Assembly: GCA_963754265.1 (NCBI GenBank)
Contig: CAVWFB010000004.1
Coordinates: 124,001-188,000 of the forward strand
Reading direction: 5' to 3'
Origin: AC-32 sp963754265
GTDB taxonomy: Bacteria; Actinomycetota; Thermoleophilia; Gaiellales; Gaiellaceae
DNA: 64,000 nt
Part shown: positions 1 to 7,593 of the stretch, piece after piece
Layout: each line of letters opens with the position of its first letter
How positions within the stretch are numbered: the first letter of the stretch is position 1
Position numbers and translations under genes: made by a program
Notes under the pieces: generated by a model
The model's input: only the letters and a program-made list of their open reading frames with translations
Told to the model about the DNA's origin: nothing
The model's database searches: none

Positions 1-420
1 CGCCTTTCGCAGGGCTTCGTCCTCGACGAAGCGACGCACGGTCGCCCGCAGGCCTGGGTGGGCCACCTCGTCGGCCAGGAACTCCAGAAAGCCGTCCAGC
101 TCGGCGGCGTCACGCCGGAGCGCCGGAGCCAAGTCGGCCGGGTCCGCTTCAGCCGTCGTCTCGAGAGAACGAACCTCGAGCTGAAGCCGGTCGCGGAAAC
201 GCTCGACCCGGCCGAGGACGCGAACCGCGTCGCCCTCGCCGAACCTGCCGTCCAGCAGCTCGACGTCGGACCACACGCGCGCCTCGATCCGGCCACTCTG
301 GTCGACGAGCTCGAGCGCGAGGTACGGCGAGCCCGCCTTCGTGCGCCTTCGCTCCTTGCGCGCGACCGCGTAGATGCCCTCAACGACCCGGTCTTCGGCG
401 AGGGAAGCAATCGCGCTCAC
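1..420 (-). CDS. YhaM-like 3'-5' exoribonuclease, N-terminal part (cut by window edge)
   Basis: The first 140 residues of a protein that runs off the left edge. Residues 10-75 look like an OB-fold nucleic-acid-binding domain (YLALELVDQSGRIEARVW, then a conserved D-G-F-GEGD turn), as at the N-terminus of the YhaM family, where it is followed by an HD phosphohydrolase domain; the HD part would lie beyond the window. Known family members are 3'-5' exoribonucleases. The start is GTG at 420, because TAGACT at 432-427 sits six bases upstream and no long ATG alternative exists. Divergent from the DUF1015 gene, sharing a 43-base gap. Family assignment rests on half a protein, so it is moderate. Confidence 0.6.
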   Translation of the reverse strand, partial: MSAIASLAEDRVVEGIYAVARKERRRTKAGSPYLALELVDQSGRIEARVWSDVELLDGRFGEGDAVRVLGRVERFRDRLQLEVRSLETTAEADPADLAPALRRDAAELDGFLEFLADEVAHPGLRATVRRFVEDEALRKA

Positions 421-463
421 CGGCCGAGTCTAGGCTCGAACACGGATGGTACGCTCCGGCCCC

Positions 464-1543
464 GTGGCCGAGGTCAAGCCGTTTCGCGCCGTCCGCTACG
501 GCGAGCGCGCAGGCCCGCTGGAATCGCTCGTCGCGCCTCCCTACGACGTCATCTCGCCGGCCGAGCGCGAGCAGCTCGCGGAGCGTCACCCGTACAACGT
601 CGTCCACCTGACGCTCCCGGAGGACGAATCCACGGCCGGGCGCGTGTGGCGTGAATGGCGTGAGCACGGCGAGCTCGTGGACGAGGCCGAGCCGGGCTAC
701 TGGTGGCTGTCGCAGGACTACGTCGGCCCGGACGGCGTCTCCCGCGTTCGCGAGGGCCTGGTCGCCGCGCTGCGAGCCGAGCCGTACGAGAGCCGCGTCG
801 TCCTGCCGCACGAGCGCACGCACCGCGGGCCGAAGGAGGGCAGGCTTCGTCTGCTGCGCGAGGTTCGGGCCCAGCTCGAGCCGCTGTTCTTCCTCTACGA
901 AGGCCGGCCGCCGGCGCAGCGCCCCGAGCGGGAGCCCGACCTGGAGGTCGAGGGAGCGCGCCTCTGGCGGTTGCGGCCCGACGGGATCCAGGAGAGCTTC
1001 GCCGACCGGCAGCTGCTGATCGCCGACGGCCACCACCGGTACGAGACCGCGCTCGCCTACCACGAGGAGGCCGGAACACCCGAGAGCGCCTACGTGCTCG
1101 CCGTGCTGGTCAGCCTCGAGGATCCGGGGCTGATGATCTTTCCGACGCATCGCGTCTTCGCCCAGGAGCCGTCCGAGCGGTTACCCGCACAGGAAGACCC
1201 GCAGGACGTGGAGGCGGCGCTCACGGCGCTCGAAGGCGTTCCGCCGGATCGCGCCGCCGCCGTCGTCTACCGACATGGGCAGGCCGGGCTCGCGATCGAC
1301 GGTGAGGGAGAGCTCGACGTCGCGCTCGTCGATCGGCTCGGACACGAGGGGATCAGCTACACGCCGGACCGCGACGAGGCCGTGCGCGCGGTGGACTCCG
1401 GCGAGGCCGAGGTCGCGGTGCTGATGCGGCCGACCCGGATCGAGGACGTGTTCGCCGTCGCCCAGCGCGGCGAGACGATGCCCCAGAAGAGCACGTACTT
1501 CTATCCGAAGCTCGTTTCCGGTCTTCTATTCCTACCCCTTTGA
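464..1543 (+). CDS. DUF1015 family protein
   Basis: A 359-residue protein of the DUF1015 family: it opens with VKPFRAVRY, followed by APPYDVIS, HPYNVVHL, a central IADGHHRYETAL and, near the end, PQKSTYFYPKL, all family hallmarks. The biochemical role of the family is not established; a link to serine or amino-acid metabolism has been proposed elsewhere but nothing here proves it. Start GTG 464 is preferred over ATG 446 because the family begins close to the KPF motif and TACGCT (450-455) lies eight bases upstream, suggesting a leaderless mRNA. It overlaps the next gene by TTGA, so translation is probably coupled. Confidence 0.85.
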   Translation: MAEVKPFRAVRYGERAGPLESLVAPPYDVISPAEREQLAERHPYNVVHLTLPEDESTAGRVWREWREHGELVDEAEPGYWWLSQDYVGPDGVSRVREGLVAALRAEPYESRVVLPHERTHRGPKEGRLRLLREVRAQLEPLFFLYEGRPPAQRPEREPDLEVEGARLWRLRPDGIQESFADRQLLIADGHHRYETALAYHEEAGTPESAYVLAVLVSLEDPGLMIFPTHRVFAQEPSERLPAQEDPQDVEAALTALEGVPPDRAAAVVYRHGQAGLAIDGEGELDVALVDRLGHEGISYTPDRDEAVRAVDSGEAEVAVLMRPTRIEDVFAVAQRGETMPQKSTYFYPKLVSGLLFLPL

Positions 1544-2331
1544 CCAACTGGCTGGCGCTCTGCAGGGGAGCGGTCGAGGACGTGCGCCAAGTCCTCGTCG
1601 ACTTGCCGACGCGTGTCGAGCGTGAGCCGGTCGTGGGCGACGGCCAGGGCGGAGACGAGACCACCGCGATCGACGCGGCCGCCGAGCGGGTGATCCTCGA
1701 GCGCCTGCGCGAGGTCGAGGGCGCGACCATCGTCTCCGAGGAGGTGGGCATCCTCCGCGGCGACGGGCCGTGGCGAATCGTCGTCGACCCGATTGACGGC
1801 TCGCTCAACGCCAAGCGAGGGATCCCGTTCTTCTCCGTCTCCATCGCCGTCGCGGACGGCGACACGATGGACGACGTCGTCTTCGGCTACGTCTACGACT
1901 TCGGCACCGGTGAGGAATGGACGGCCGAACGCGGCAACGGGGCGCTCCTGAACGGCGCCGACCTGGGCGGCGTACGGCCGAAGGAGCGGATCGAGATCCT
2001 CTCCTTCGAGGCGACGCTGACCTCGAGCGTGGCCGAGAAGGCCGCGGCCGTCGTGGGCCTGGCTTACAGGCTTCGCATCATGGGCTCCCTCGCGCTCTCG
2101 CTCTGCCACCTGGCGGCGGGCCGCGTCGACGCGGTCTGCTCGCTCAAGGGCGCGAGGGCTGTCGACATCGCCGCCGCGCAGCTGCTCGTCCGCGAGCGTG
2201 GCCTCGCGATCGATCTTCCCGAAGCACCGCCGTTCGGCGCCGCGCCCCTCGACATCGAGGGCCGCAGCCGCTGTGTCGCTGCCGCGACGCCAGAAATCTG
2301 CGCCGAGCTCTATGCCGCGCTCTCGCGGTGA
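1540..2331 (+). CDS. inositol-monophosphatase-family phosphatase
   Basis: A 263-residue protein of the lithium-sensitive phosphatase superfamily (inositol monophosphatase, fructose-1,6-bisphosphatase, CysQ). Seen: DETTAIDAAAE near residue 45, IVSEEVG near 65, and the metal-binding DPIDGS at about 84-89. The usual C-terminal WDxAAG is replaced by VDIAAAQ, so the substrate is uncertain; the archaeal-type IMPase/FBPase branch is possible. The start is TTG at 1540, overlapping the DUF1015 stop as TTGA. The stop overlaps the next start as GTGA, so DUF1015, this gene and DUF72 form one tightly coupled unit. Confidence 0.82.
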   Translation: MTNWLALCRGAVEDVRQVLVDLPTRVEREPVVGDGQGGDETTAIDAAAERVILERLREVEGATIVSEEVGILRGDGPWRIVVDPIDGSLNAKRGIPFFSVSIAVADGDTMDDVVFGYVYDFGTGEEWTAERGNGALLNGADLGGVRPKERIEILSFEATLTSSVAEKAAAVVGLAYRLRIMGSLALSLCHLAAGRVDAVCSLKGARAVDIAAAQLLVRERGLAIDLPEAPPFGAAPLDIEGRSRCVAAATPEICAELYAALSR

Positions 2332-3059
2332 AGCCGATTCGCATCGGCTGCTCGGGCTGGAACTACCAGCACTGGCGCAACGGCGTTTTCTACCCACCGC
2401 GCCTGCCGCCTCGCCGCTGGCTCGAGTACTACGCGCGCCACTTCGACACCGTCGAGGTCAACTCGACCTTCTACCGTTTGCCTCGCGAGAACGCCGTGGC
2501 GAACTGGGTGAGCGAGACGCCTCCCGACTTCCTGTTCGCGGTGAAGATGAGCCGCTACGTGACGCACATCAAGCGGCTGCGCGATCTGTCGCCCAGCATC
2601 GAGCTCTTCTACTCGCACATCCGCCCACTGGTCGAGTCGGCGAAGCTCGGACCCGTGCTGTGGCAGCTGCCGCCTGGTTTCCGGCGCGACGACGAGCGGC
2701 TCGCGCAGGCACTCGAGGCGCTGCCACCGGGACGTCACTGCGTCGAGTTCCGCGACGAGACGTGGTTCACGGCCGAGGTCTACGAGCTCCTGCGCCGCCA
2801 CCGCGTCGCGCTCGTGATCGGCGACGCGCCCAGGTGGCCCTTCCAGACGCATGAACTGACCGCCGACTGGACGTTCATCCGCTTCCACCATGGCCGCAGG
2901 GGCCGAAACTCGAACTACTCGGAGCGCGAGCTCGAGGAGTGGGCGCTGCGGATCGAGGAGTGGGCCTCGCGGGTAGAGGTCAACGCGTACTTCAACAACG
3001 ACCGAAACGGGTATGCCGTGCGCAACGGCCTCTGGCTCCGCCGGCGCCTAGGCGTCTAG
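2328..3059 (+). CDS. DUF72 (YecE-like) family protein
   Basis: A 243-residue DUF72 protein. It starts IRIGCSGWNYQHWRNGVFYP, continues with YARHFDTVEVNSTFYR, a central LPPGFRRDDERL and EFRDETWF, and ends with YFNNDRNGYAVRNG, the standard TIM-barrel-like order of this family. No activity is firmly known. GTG 2328 is chosen because it overlaps the upstream stop as GTGA and falls just before the conserved IGCSGW; the open frame extends further upstream but only as a shadow of the phosphatase gene. Ends 17 bases before the Mrp gene. Confidence 0.85.
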   Translation: MKPIRIGCSGWNYQHWRNGVFYPPRLPPRRWLEYYARHFDTVEVNSTFYRLPRENAVANWVSETPPDFLFAVKMSRYVTHIKRLRDLSPSIELFYSHIRPLVESAKLGPVLWQLPPGFRRDDERLAQALEALPPGRHCVEFRDETWFTAEVYELLRRHRVALVIGDAPRWPFQTHELTADWTFIRFHHGRRGRNSNYSERELEEWALRIEEWASRVEVNAYFNNDRNGYAVRNGLWLRRRLGV

Positions 3060-3076
3060 GTACCCTCCGAAGCGAG

Positions 3077-4156
3077 ATGGAGCCCTCGCGCGAAGCAATC
3101 CTGAAGGCGCTCGAGCAGGTGATCGACCCTGAGCTCAAGCGCAACGTGGTCGAGCTCGACATGGTGCGCGACGTCCGCATCGAAGGGGGCACGGTGACGA
3201 TCGGAATCGCGCTCACCGTGGCGGGTTGCCCCCTCCGGGCGAGTTTCGAGCAGCAGGCCGCGACCGCACTCGGGCCGATCGCCGGCGTCGAGCGTGTCGC
3301 GCTCGAGTTCGGCGTGATGACACCGGACGAGCGCTCGGCCCTGACGGCCCGGCTTCGCGGCACCGTCACGGAGCGCACGAAGGGGATCCGGCTCGACCGC
3401 GCGACCCGCGTGATCGCCGTTGCCAGCGGCAAGGGCGGGGTGGGCAAGTCCTCGCTCGCTGCCAATCTCGCCGCGGCATTCGAGCAGCTCGGGCAGCGGA
3501 CGGGCATCCTCGATGCCGACGTGTACGGGCACTCGATCCCGCATCTGCTCGGGATCCGCCAGAAGCCCGTCGTGGTCGACCGCATGATCGTCCCGCCGGT
3601 CCGCGGCGAGCTCAAGCTGATGTCGATCGGGTTCTTCCTCGACGAGAACGAGCCGGTCATGTGGCGGGGGCCGATGCTGCACCGCGCGCTGGAGCAGTTC
3701 CTCACCGACGTCCACTGGGGCGAGCTCGACACGCTCGTCGTGGACATGCCTCCCGGCACCGGCGACGTCTCGATCTCGCTGGGCCAGCTCTTGCCGCGCG
3801 CCGAGGCCGTGATCGTGACGACTCCGCAGCCGCTGGCGCAGGAAGTGGCGGCGCGCGCTGCGTTGATGGCGAAGAAGACGAACATGCGACTCCTCGGCGT
3901 GGTCGAGAACATGAGCGGCGAGACCTTCGGCACCGGCGGCGGCGACCGGCTCGCCGAGGAGCTCGACGTGCCGCTGCTCGGCCGTGTGCCGCTGGACGCG
4001 CGCGTGCGCGAGGCCGGAGACGCCGGGGTGCCGCTGGTGGAGAGCGATCCCGACTCCGAGCCGGCACGCGCGATCATCGAGGTGGCCGACGCGATTGCCG
4101 CGTCGAGGCGCGAGCAGGGCGTCGGCATCGTCAAGGCGCTGCCCGTTTTGTCCTAA
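3077..4156 (+). CDS. Mrp/ApbC/NBP35-type Fe-S cluster carrier ATPase
   Basis: A 359-residue P-loop ATPase thought to bind and hand over iron-sulfur clusters. Residues 5-80 are a MIP18/DUF59 domain (IDPELKRNVVELDMV); residues 118-126 hold the deviant Walker A GKGGVGKSS; further on come DADVYGHS and VDMPPGTGD. In many relatives an NMS segment is followed by a CxxC cluster-binding pair; here the text reads NMSGETFGTGGG with no cysteines, so cluster chemistry may differ. TACCCT at 3061-3066 lies ten bases before ATG 3077, suggesting its own leaderless promoter. The TAA stop is the first base triplet of the hairpin repeat that follows. Confidence 0.9.
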   Translation: MEPSREAILKALEQVIDPELKRNVVELDMVRDVRIEGGTVTIGIALTVAGCPLRASFEQQAATALGPIAGVERVALEFGVMTPDERSALTARLRGTVTERTKGIRLDRATRVIAVASGKGGVGKSSLAANLAAAFEQLGQRTGILDADVYGHSIPHLLGIRQKPVVVDRMIVPPVRGELKLMSIGFFLDENEPVMWRGPMLHRALEQFLTDVHWGELDTLVVDMPPGTGDVSISLGQLLPRAEAVIVTTPQPLAQEVAARAALMAKKTNMRLLGVVENMSGETFGTGGGDRLAEELDVPLLGRVPLDARVREAGDAGVPLVESDPDSEPARAIIEVADAIAASRREQGVGIVKALPVLS

Positions 4157-4276
4157 GGCGTCGCTTGCGACGCCGACCATGAGGCCGTGCCGGCTTGGCC
4201 GGTGCGGCCGTCTAAGCGGTCGCTTGCGACGCCGACCACAAGAGGCCGTGCCGGCTTGGCGGATGCGGCCGTCTAA
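4154..4276 (+). repeat. tandem two-hairpin 3'-UTR repeat, two units, starting at the mrp stop codon
   Basis: Two head-to-tail copies of an about 60-base unit, 4154-4214 and 4212-4276. Each unit contains a compact hairpin with a GTCGC-TT-GCGAC core and then a larger GC-rich stem built on GGCCGTGCCGG...GCGGCC. The first unit begins with the TAA stop of the mrp gene. The same element, one unit each, lies just after the stops of nuoD and nuoA (19890-19966 and 22374-22450, minus strand), always in the sense orientation of the upstream gene. A role in termination, mRNA protection or as a REP/BIME-like element is possible; nothing shown here decides it. Confidence 0.8.
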
Positions 4277-4282
4277 ATCCGA

Positions 4283-4304
4283 AGGGCGCCCCGAGGGGCG
4301 CCCT
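4283..4304. terminator. GC-rich hairpin, probable terminator
   Basis: Perfect 10-bp stem (AGGGCGCCCC against GGGGCGCCCT) with a two-base loop, directly after the tandem repeat and before the Ldh-family gene. There is no run of T, so this is a hairpin-type terminator call by shape and position only. Confidence 0.5.
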
Positions 4305-4414
4305 CCGCCGGTTCCAGCGGACCCCGGGGCTTCCGCTTGGAGCCCCGCTGAAACTAGGAGCTAAGACGTCGGCAGGCGGCGCGGCGGCTGTTCGCGTCCG
4401 TAAGGATTTCGTGA

Positions 4415-5158
4415 ATGCGAGTCGAGGAAGTGATACCGACGTTGTCGGCGCTGGGTTTCGACGAGGCCGACACGCGTACGCTCGCCGACCATTTCATCGA
4501 CTGCGAGGCCCGTGGAAAGCGGGGTCACGGCTTCTCGCGGGTCGAGTGGCTGGCGACCCGCCCGGTCGAGCTCGACCCCTCTGCACGGCCGAAACGGCTC
4601 GTCGAGGATCCGGGATTCGAGCGCTGGGACGGAAACGGCGCGCTCGGCTACCTCACGCTGGCGGCGATCGTCGAGTCCCAGCTCGCCGCACCGCCCGTCC
4701 ACGCGAGGCTGGTCGTCGCCCAGCGCTGCTTTCCGACCGGGGCTCTGGGCTACTGGGCCCGCAAGCTGGCGGGCGGCGGGCTCGTCGCCGCGCTGACCGC
4801 CACCTCACCGGCGCGCCTCGGGCATCCCGACGGCGGCCCGAAGCTGACGGGGACGAACCCGCTCGCGATCGCGATCCCGAGCGCGGGTGGGCCACCCCTC
4901 GTCAGCGACGTCTCGATGGGCAGGGTCACCTACGGCGAGGTGCTCGCGGGCGAGGCGAACGAGGACGAGCTCGCGCCTTTCGGCGGCGAGCATGCACACA
5001 AGGCCTTCGCGCTGGCGCTCGGGTTGCAGCTGCTGGTGGACTCGCTGGTCGCCGAGCCCGGCCACGGCGCGGTCCTGCTGGTGGCGAGACCGGAGGCGGA
5101 CCCCCTGCCGGCGCTACGAGCTCGTGCTGCCGGCATCCGCCTGCCCGGCGATCGCTAG
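4415..5158 (+). CDS. short Ldh-family (malate/L-lactate dehydrogenase type 2) protein
   Basis: A 247-residue member of the NAD(P)-dependent Ldh_2/AllD-like oxidoreductase family. Visible signatures are CEARGKRGHGFSRV near residue 30 (the family's HG..R segment), the LTGTNPLAIAIP stretch near 150 and DVSMGRVTYGEV near 168. Typical members are about 330-350 residues, so roughly 90 residues are missing, mostly between and after the core motifs. Whether it still forms the usual dimeric active site is unclear. The last 45 bases overlap convergently with the cupin-TPR gene on the minus strand. Confidence 0.7.
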   Translation: MRVEEVIPTLSALGFDEADTRTLADHFIDCEARGKRGHGFSRVEWLATRPVELDPSARPKRLVEDPGFERWDGNGALGYLTLAAIVESQLAAPPVHARLVVAQRCFPTGALGYWARKLAGGGLVAALTATSPARLGHPDGGPKLTGTNPLAIAIPSAGGPPLVSDVSMGRVTYGEVLAGEANEDELAPFGGEHAHKAFALALGLQLLVDSLVAEPGHGAVLLVARPEADPLPALRARAAGIRLPGDR

Positions 5159-5794
5159 GAAGCGCGGGTTCTCTCGCAGCGAGACGAGGTCCTCGTCCTC
5201 GCGCGCCCACCTCGCGGTGACCTCGGGGTCGAGCTCGGCCGAACGCTCGAGCTGTGCGAGCGCCTCCTCCTCGTTCCCGAGCCGGGCCTCGATGCAGGCG
5301 AAGTTGAAGTACCCCTGCCACGCGTCCGGGTTCGCTTCGATCCCGGCCTGCAGCTCCGCCCGGGCGCCGGCCTCGTCGCCCTGGTCGAGCCGTGAGACCC
5401 CCGCGAAGACCCACTCCCAGCCGGACGGCTTGAACACCTCGCCCGGCTTGGCCCCGATCCCGAGCACGGTCGTTCCGGGCTCGGCGGCGAAGGCGCTGCG
5501 CAGCGTCCCCGGTGGGCAGTGGACGAGCGTCCCGACCGGCGCGTCGTGCTCCACCCCCTCGAGCGTGAAGGTGGCGCGGCCGCTGAGGACGACGTACAGC
5601 TCGTCGTGCCCGTCCTGCTCGCGGTGCTCCTCGACCACGCGCTGCCCTGCCTCCTCGGCGGTATACGCGTTCACCCCGAACGAGCTGATGCCGAAGTGCC
5701 GCCGGACCGGCCGCCACGTGAGGCCCTGCTGATTCGAGATCGGATAGGAGTCGAGCTCCTCGATTCGCGCCACGCCGTATCGCTTCTCGTTCAC
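5114..5794 (-). CDS. cupin-TPR protein, paralog 1
   Basis: A 226-residue cytosolic protein with an N-terminal cupin barrel (EEHREQDGHDELYVVLSGRATFTLEG, about residues 55-80, then GTLVHCPPGTLRSA) and a C-terminal tetratricopeptide-like pair (DEAGARAELQAGIEANPDAW and EEALAQLERSAELDP). Cupins bind metals or small ligands; no substrate is evident. It is the last gene of a minus-strand operon and about half identical by eye to the gene just upstream, with which it shares a GTGA overlap, so the pair looks like a local duplication. A third relative is at 47332. Confidence 0.75.
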   Translation of the reverse strand: MNEKRYGVARIEELDSYPISNQQGLTWRPVRRHFGISSFGVNAYTAEEAGQRVVEEHREQDGHDELYVVLSGRATFTLEGVEHDAPVGTLVHCPPGTLRSAFAAEPGTTVLGIGAKPGEVFKPSGWEWVFAGVSRLDQGDEAGARAELQAGIEANPDAWQGYFNFACIEARLGNEEEALAQLERSAELDPEVTARWAREDEDLVSLRENPRFLAIAGQADAGSTSS

Positions 5795-6483
5795 ATCTGC
5801 CTCCCCGCGGCCTCCACCTGCCCGATGACCGCCTGAAAGCGCGGGTCGTCCTTCAGCGCCGCGAAGTCCGTGTCCTCAGGAGCCCGCTTGGCAACGTTCT
5901 CCGGGTCGAGCCGCGCCGCGCCCTCGAGCCGATCGAGCGCCGCCTGGTCGTTGCCGAGGCAAGCCTCGAGGCACGCGTAGTTGTACGGGCCCTGCCACGC
6001 CTGCGGGTACGCCGCGATCCCGGCCTCGAGCTCGGCCCTCGCTCCCTCCTCGTCGCCCTGAGCGAGCTTTGCGAAGCCCGTGAACGCCCACTCCCAGCCC
6101 GACGGCCGGTAGGCCTCGCCCGGCGTCGCGCCGACCGCCAGCACCGTCGTGCCGGGCTCGGCCGCGAAGGCGCTGCGCAGCGTCTCGGGCGGGCAGTGCA
6201 CGAGCGTGCCGGCCGGAGCGTCGTGCTCCTTGCCTTCGAGCGCGAAGCTCGCGCGCCCGGAGACGACGACGTACAGCTCCTCCTGGTCGTCGCGGTGCTC
6301 CGGGACCACGCACTGCCCCGCCTCCTCGGCGGTATACGCGTTCACGCCGAAGGAGCTGACGCTGAGCCGCCGCCGGACCGGCCGCCACGTCCCGTTCCGG
6401 CCATGCGAATCGGCGGGCAGGCTCTCGATCGGAAACGGCTCGAGCTCGTCGATCTGCACCACGCCGTACTGCTCGTCGCTCAT
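5791..6483 (-). CDS. cupin-TPR protein, paralog 2
   Basis: A 230-residue paralog of the neighbouring gene, with the same plan: cupin motif VPEHRDDQEELYVVVSGRASFALEG, a cap reading GTLVHCPPETLRSAFAAEPGTTVL, and a C-terminal two-helix repeat (EEGARAELEAGIAAYPQAW, QAALDRLEGAARLDP). ATG 6483 is chosen because it overlaps the DUF1028 stop as ATGA and aligns with the start of its paralog; the open frame extends much further upstream only as a shadow. Function unknown; the co-operon partner DUF1028 is equally uncharacterised. Confidence 0.75.
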   Translation of the reverse strand: MSDEQYGVVQIDELEPFPIESLPADSHGRNGTWRPVRRRLSVSSFGVNAYTAEEAGQCVVPEHRDDQEELYVVVSGRASFALEGKEHDAPAGTLVHCPPETLRSAFAAEPGTTVLAVGATPGEAYRPSGWEWAFTGFAKLAQGDEEGARAELEAGIAAYPQAWQGPYNYACLEACLGNDQAALDRLEGAARLDPENVAKRAPEDTDFAALKDDPRFQAVIGQVEAAGRQM

Positions 6484-7325
6484 GTCTGCCTCCTCAGCTC
6501 CTCGAGCACGACGGGATCGACTCGCTCGCTCCCGTCGACGCGCTCTTCCAGGTTCTCCTTCCCCGCCCACTCGGACAGCGTCTCGCCGAGCTCGCCATCG
6601 AAGCCGAGGCGGGCAAGCCGCTCGCGCAGCTCCTCGGCGAGCGCGGAGTCGACCTCGAGCCAGTCCTCGGGAGGCGTCTTGCCGAAGATCGCCTGGTGCA
6701 GGGCGTAGATCCGCCGCAGCTCCTCGAGCGGGCGCTCGTGCTCGTCGACGCGGAGGTCGACGAGGCTGTCGGAGAGGCCCGCATAGCCGCCGTCGCGCTC
6801 GACGACGAGCAGGGCGGCCGACTGTTGGCCGCGCCGGTCTCCGCCGGCAGCCTGCGCGGCGTCGAGGCAGTCGAGCAGGCGCTCGGCGAGCGAGCCCGTC
6901 GCGCTCTCGAAGGTCTCGGCGATCGCGTCCACGGTCGCGGCCGAGACGAGGATGTTGCCCTGAGCTGCGTAGCCGTCGCCGGTCCTGCCGCCGGCCCAGT
7001 CCATGCACTCGCTGCCGGTGAAGCTCGCTCCGACCCCGTTCCCGTCGACGACGCCGAGCTGGCGGTGTTCGCGCCCGTCGTCGTCTCCGGTCAGGCGCTC
7101 CACGACCTCCTGGGCACTCAATCCCTCACGTAGGAGCGCCAGCCCGTCCGGGCCGTAGCGCGGGTTGGCGTAAGCCTGCGTCGCAATCGCCCCGACGCCC
7201 GGAACCGCCCACGGCACGACCGAACCGACCCCGAGGAACTTCGACTGCGTGGCCACGCCCCACTGGCCCGCGTCGAGGTCGCAGGCAGCGATCGAGTAGG
7301 TCGCGACGAGGGGTGCTCTACCCAT
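6480..7325 (-). CDS. DUF1028 family protein
   Basis: A 281-residue protein. The N-terminal 200 residues fit DUF1028, a fold related to Ntn hydrolases: YSIAACDLDAGQWGVATQSKFLGVGSVVPW, TQAYANPRYGPDGLALLREG and QGNILV are all typical. The C-terminal part (from about 195, RVDEHERPLEELRRIYALHQAIFG) resembles the peptidoglycan-binding-like tail found in some members. No enzyme activity is established for the family. Overlaps the small upstream gene by eight bases and the downstream cupin gene by ATGA. Confidence 0.8.
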   Translation of the reverse strand: MGRAPLVATYSIAACDLDAGQWGVATQSKFLGVGSVVPWAVPGVGAIATQAYANPRYGPDGLALLREGLSAQEVVERLTGDDDGREHRQLGVVDGNGVGASFTGSECMDWAGGRTGDGYAAQGNILVSAATVDAIAETFESATGSLAERLLDCLDAAQAAGGDRRGQQSAALLVVERDGGYAGLSDSLVDLRVDEHERPLEELRRIYALHQAIFGKTPPEDWLEVDSALAEELRERLARLGFDGELGETLSEWAGKENLEERVDGSERVDPVVLEELRRQT

Positions 7326-7593
7326 ACGTGAGCTCGGTCAGGTCGAGGTCGACCAGACCGCGCTCGGCCTCCGGCACGACGACACACGCGACCTCCGGCC
7401 GCCCGAGCGCCTCCTTGACCGCCTGTGCGCTCGCCGCGCGCACGACCACCGGCCTTCCCTCCACGTGCGCCTGCCTCAGAGCGGCGTCGTCCGAGACGTC
7501 GTCCAGCACGAGCGCGTCGTCGAGCTCGAGCTCGCCCTCGACCGCGATCTCGGGAACCCGTCGGCCGGTCGCACCGAACCAGCGCTCCCTCAA
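7318..7593 (-). CDS. small unknown protein in the DUF1028-cupin operon
   Basis: A 91-residue acidic protein (LVLDDVSDDAALRQAHVEGRP, then VVVPEAERGLVDLDLTEL). I recognise no family. Translation probably starts at TTG 7593, overlapping the hydrolase stop as TTGA, and the stop lies eight bases inside the DUF1028 gene. Tight coupling on both sides and an uninterrupted, actinobacterial-looking amino acid composition support a real gene. There is no signal peptide or membrane segment. Confidence 0.5.
   Translation of the reverse strand: MRERWFGATGRRVPEIAVEGELELDDALVLDDVSDDAALRQAHVEGRPVVVRAASAQAVKEALGRPEVACVVVPEAERGLVDLDLTELTYG

Noticed and set aside
58..654. A 198-residue plus-strand frame at the left edge
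   Set aside because: Opposite a coherent OB-fold coding frame on the minus strand and overlapping DUF1015 in another frame; Arg/Ala-rich shadow.
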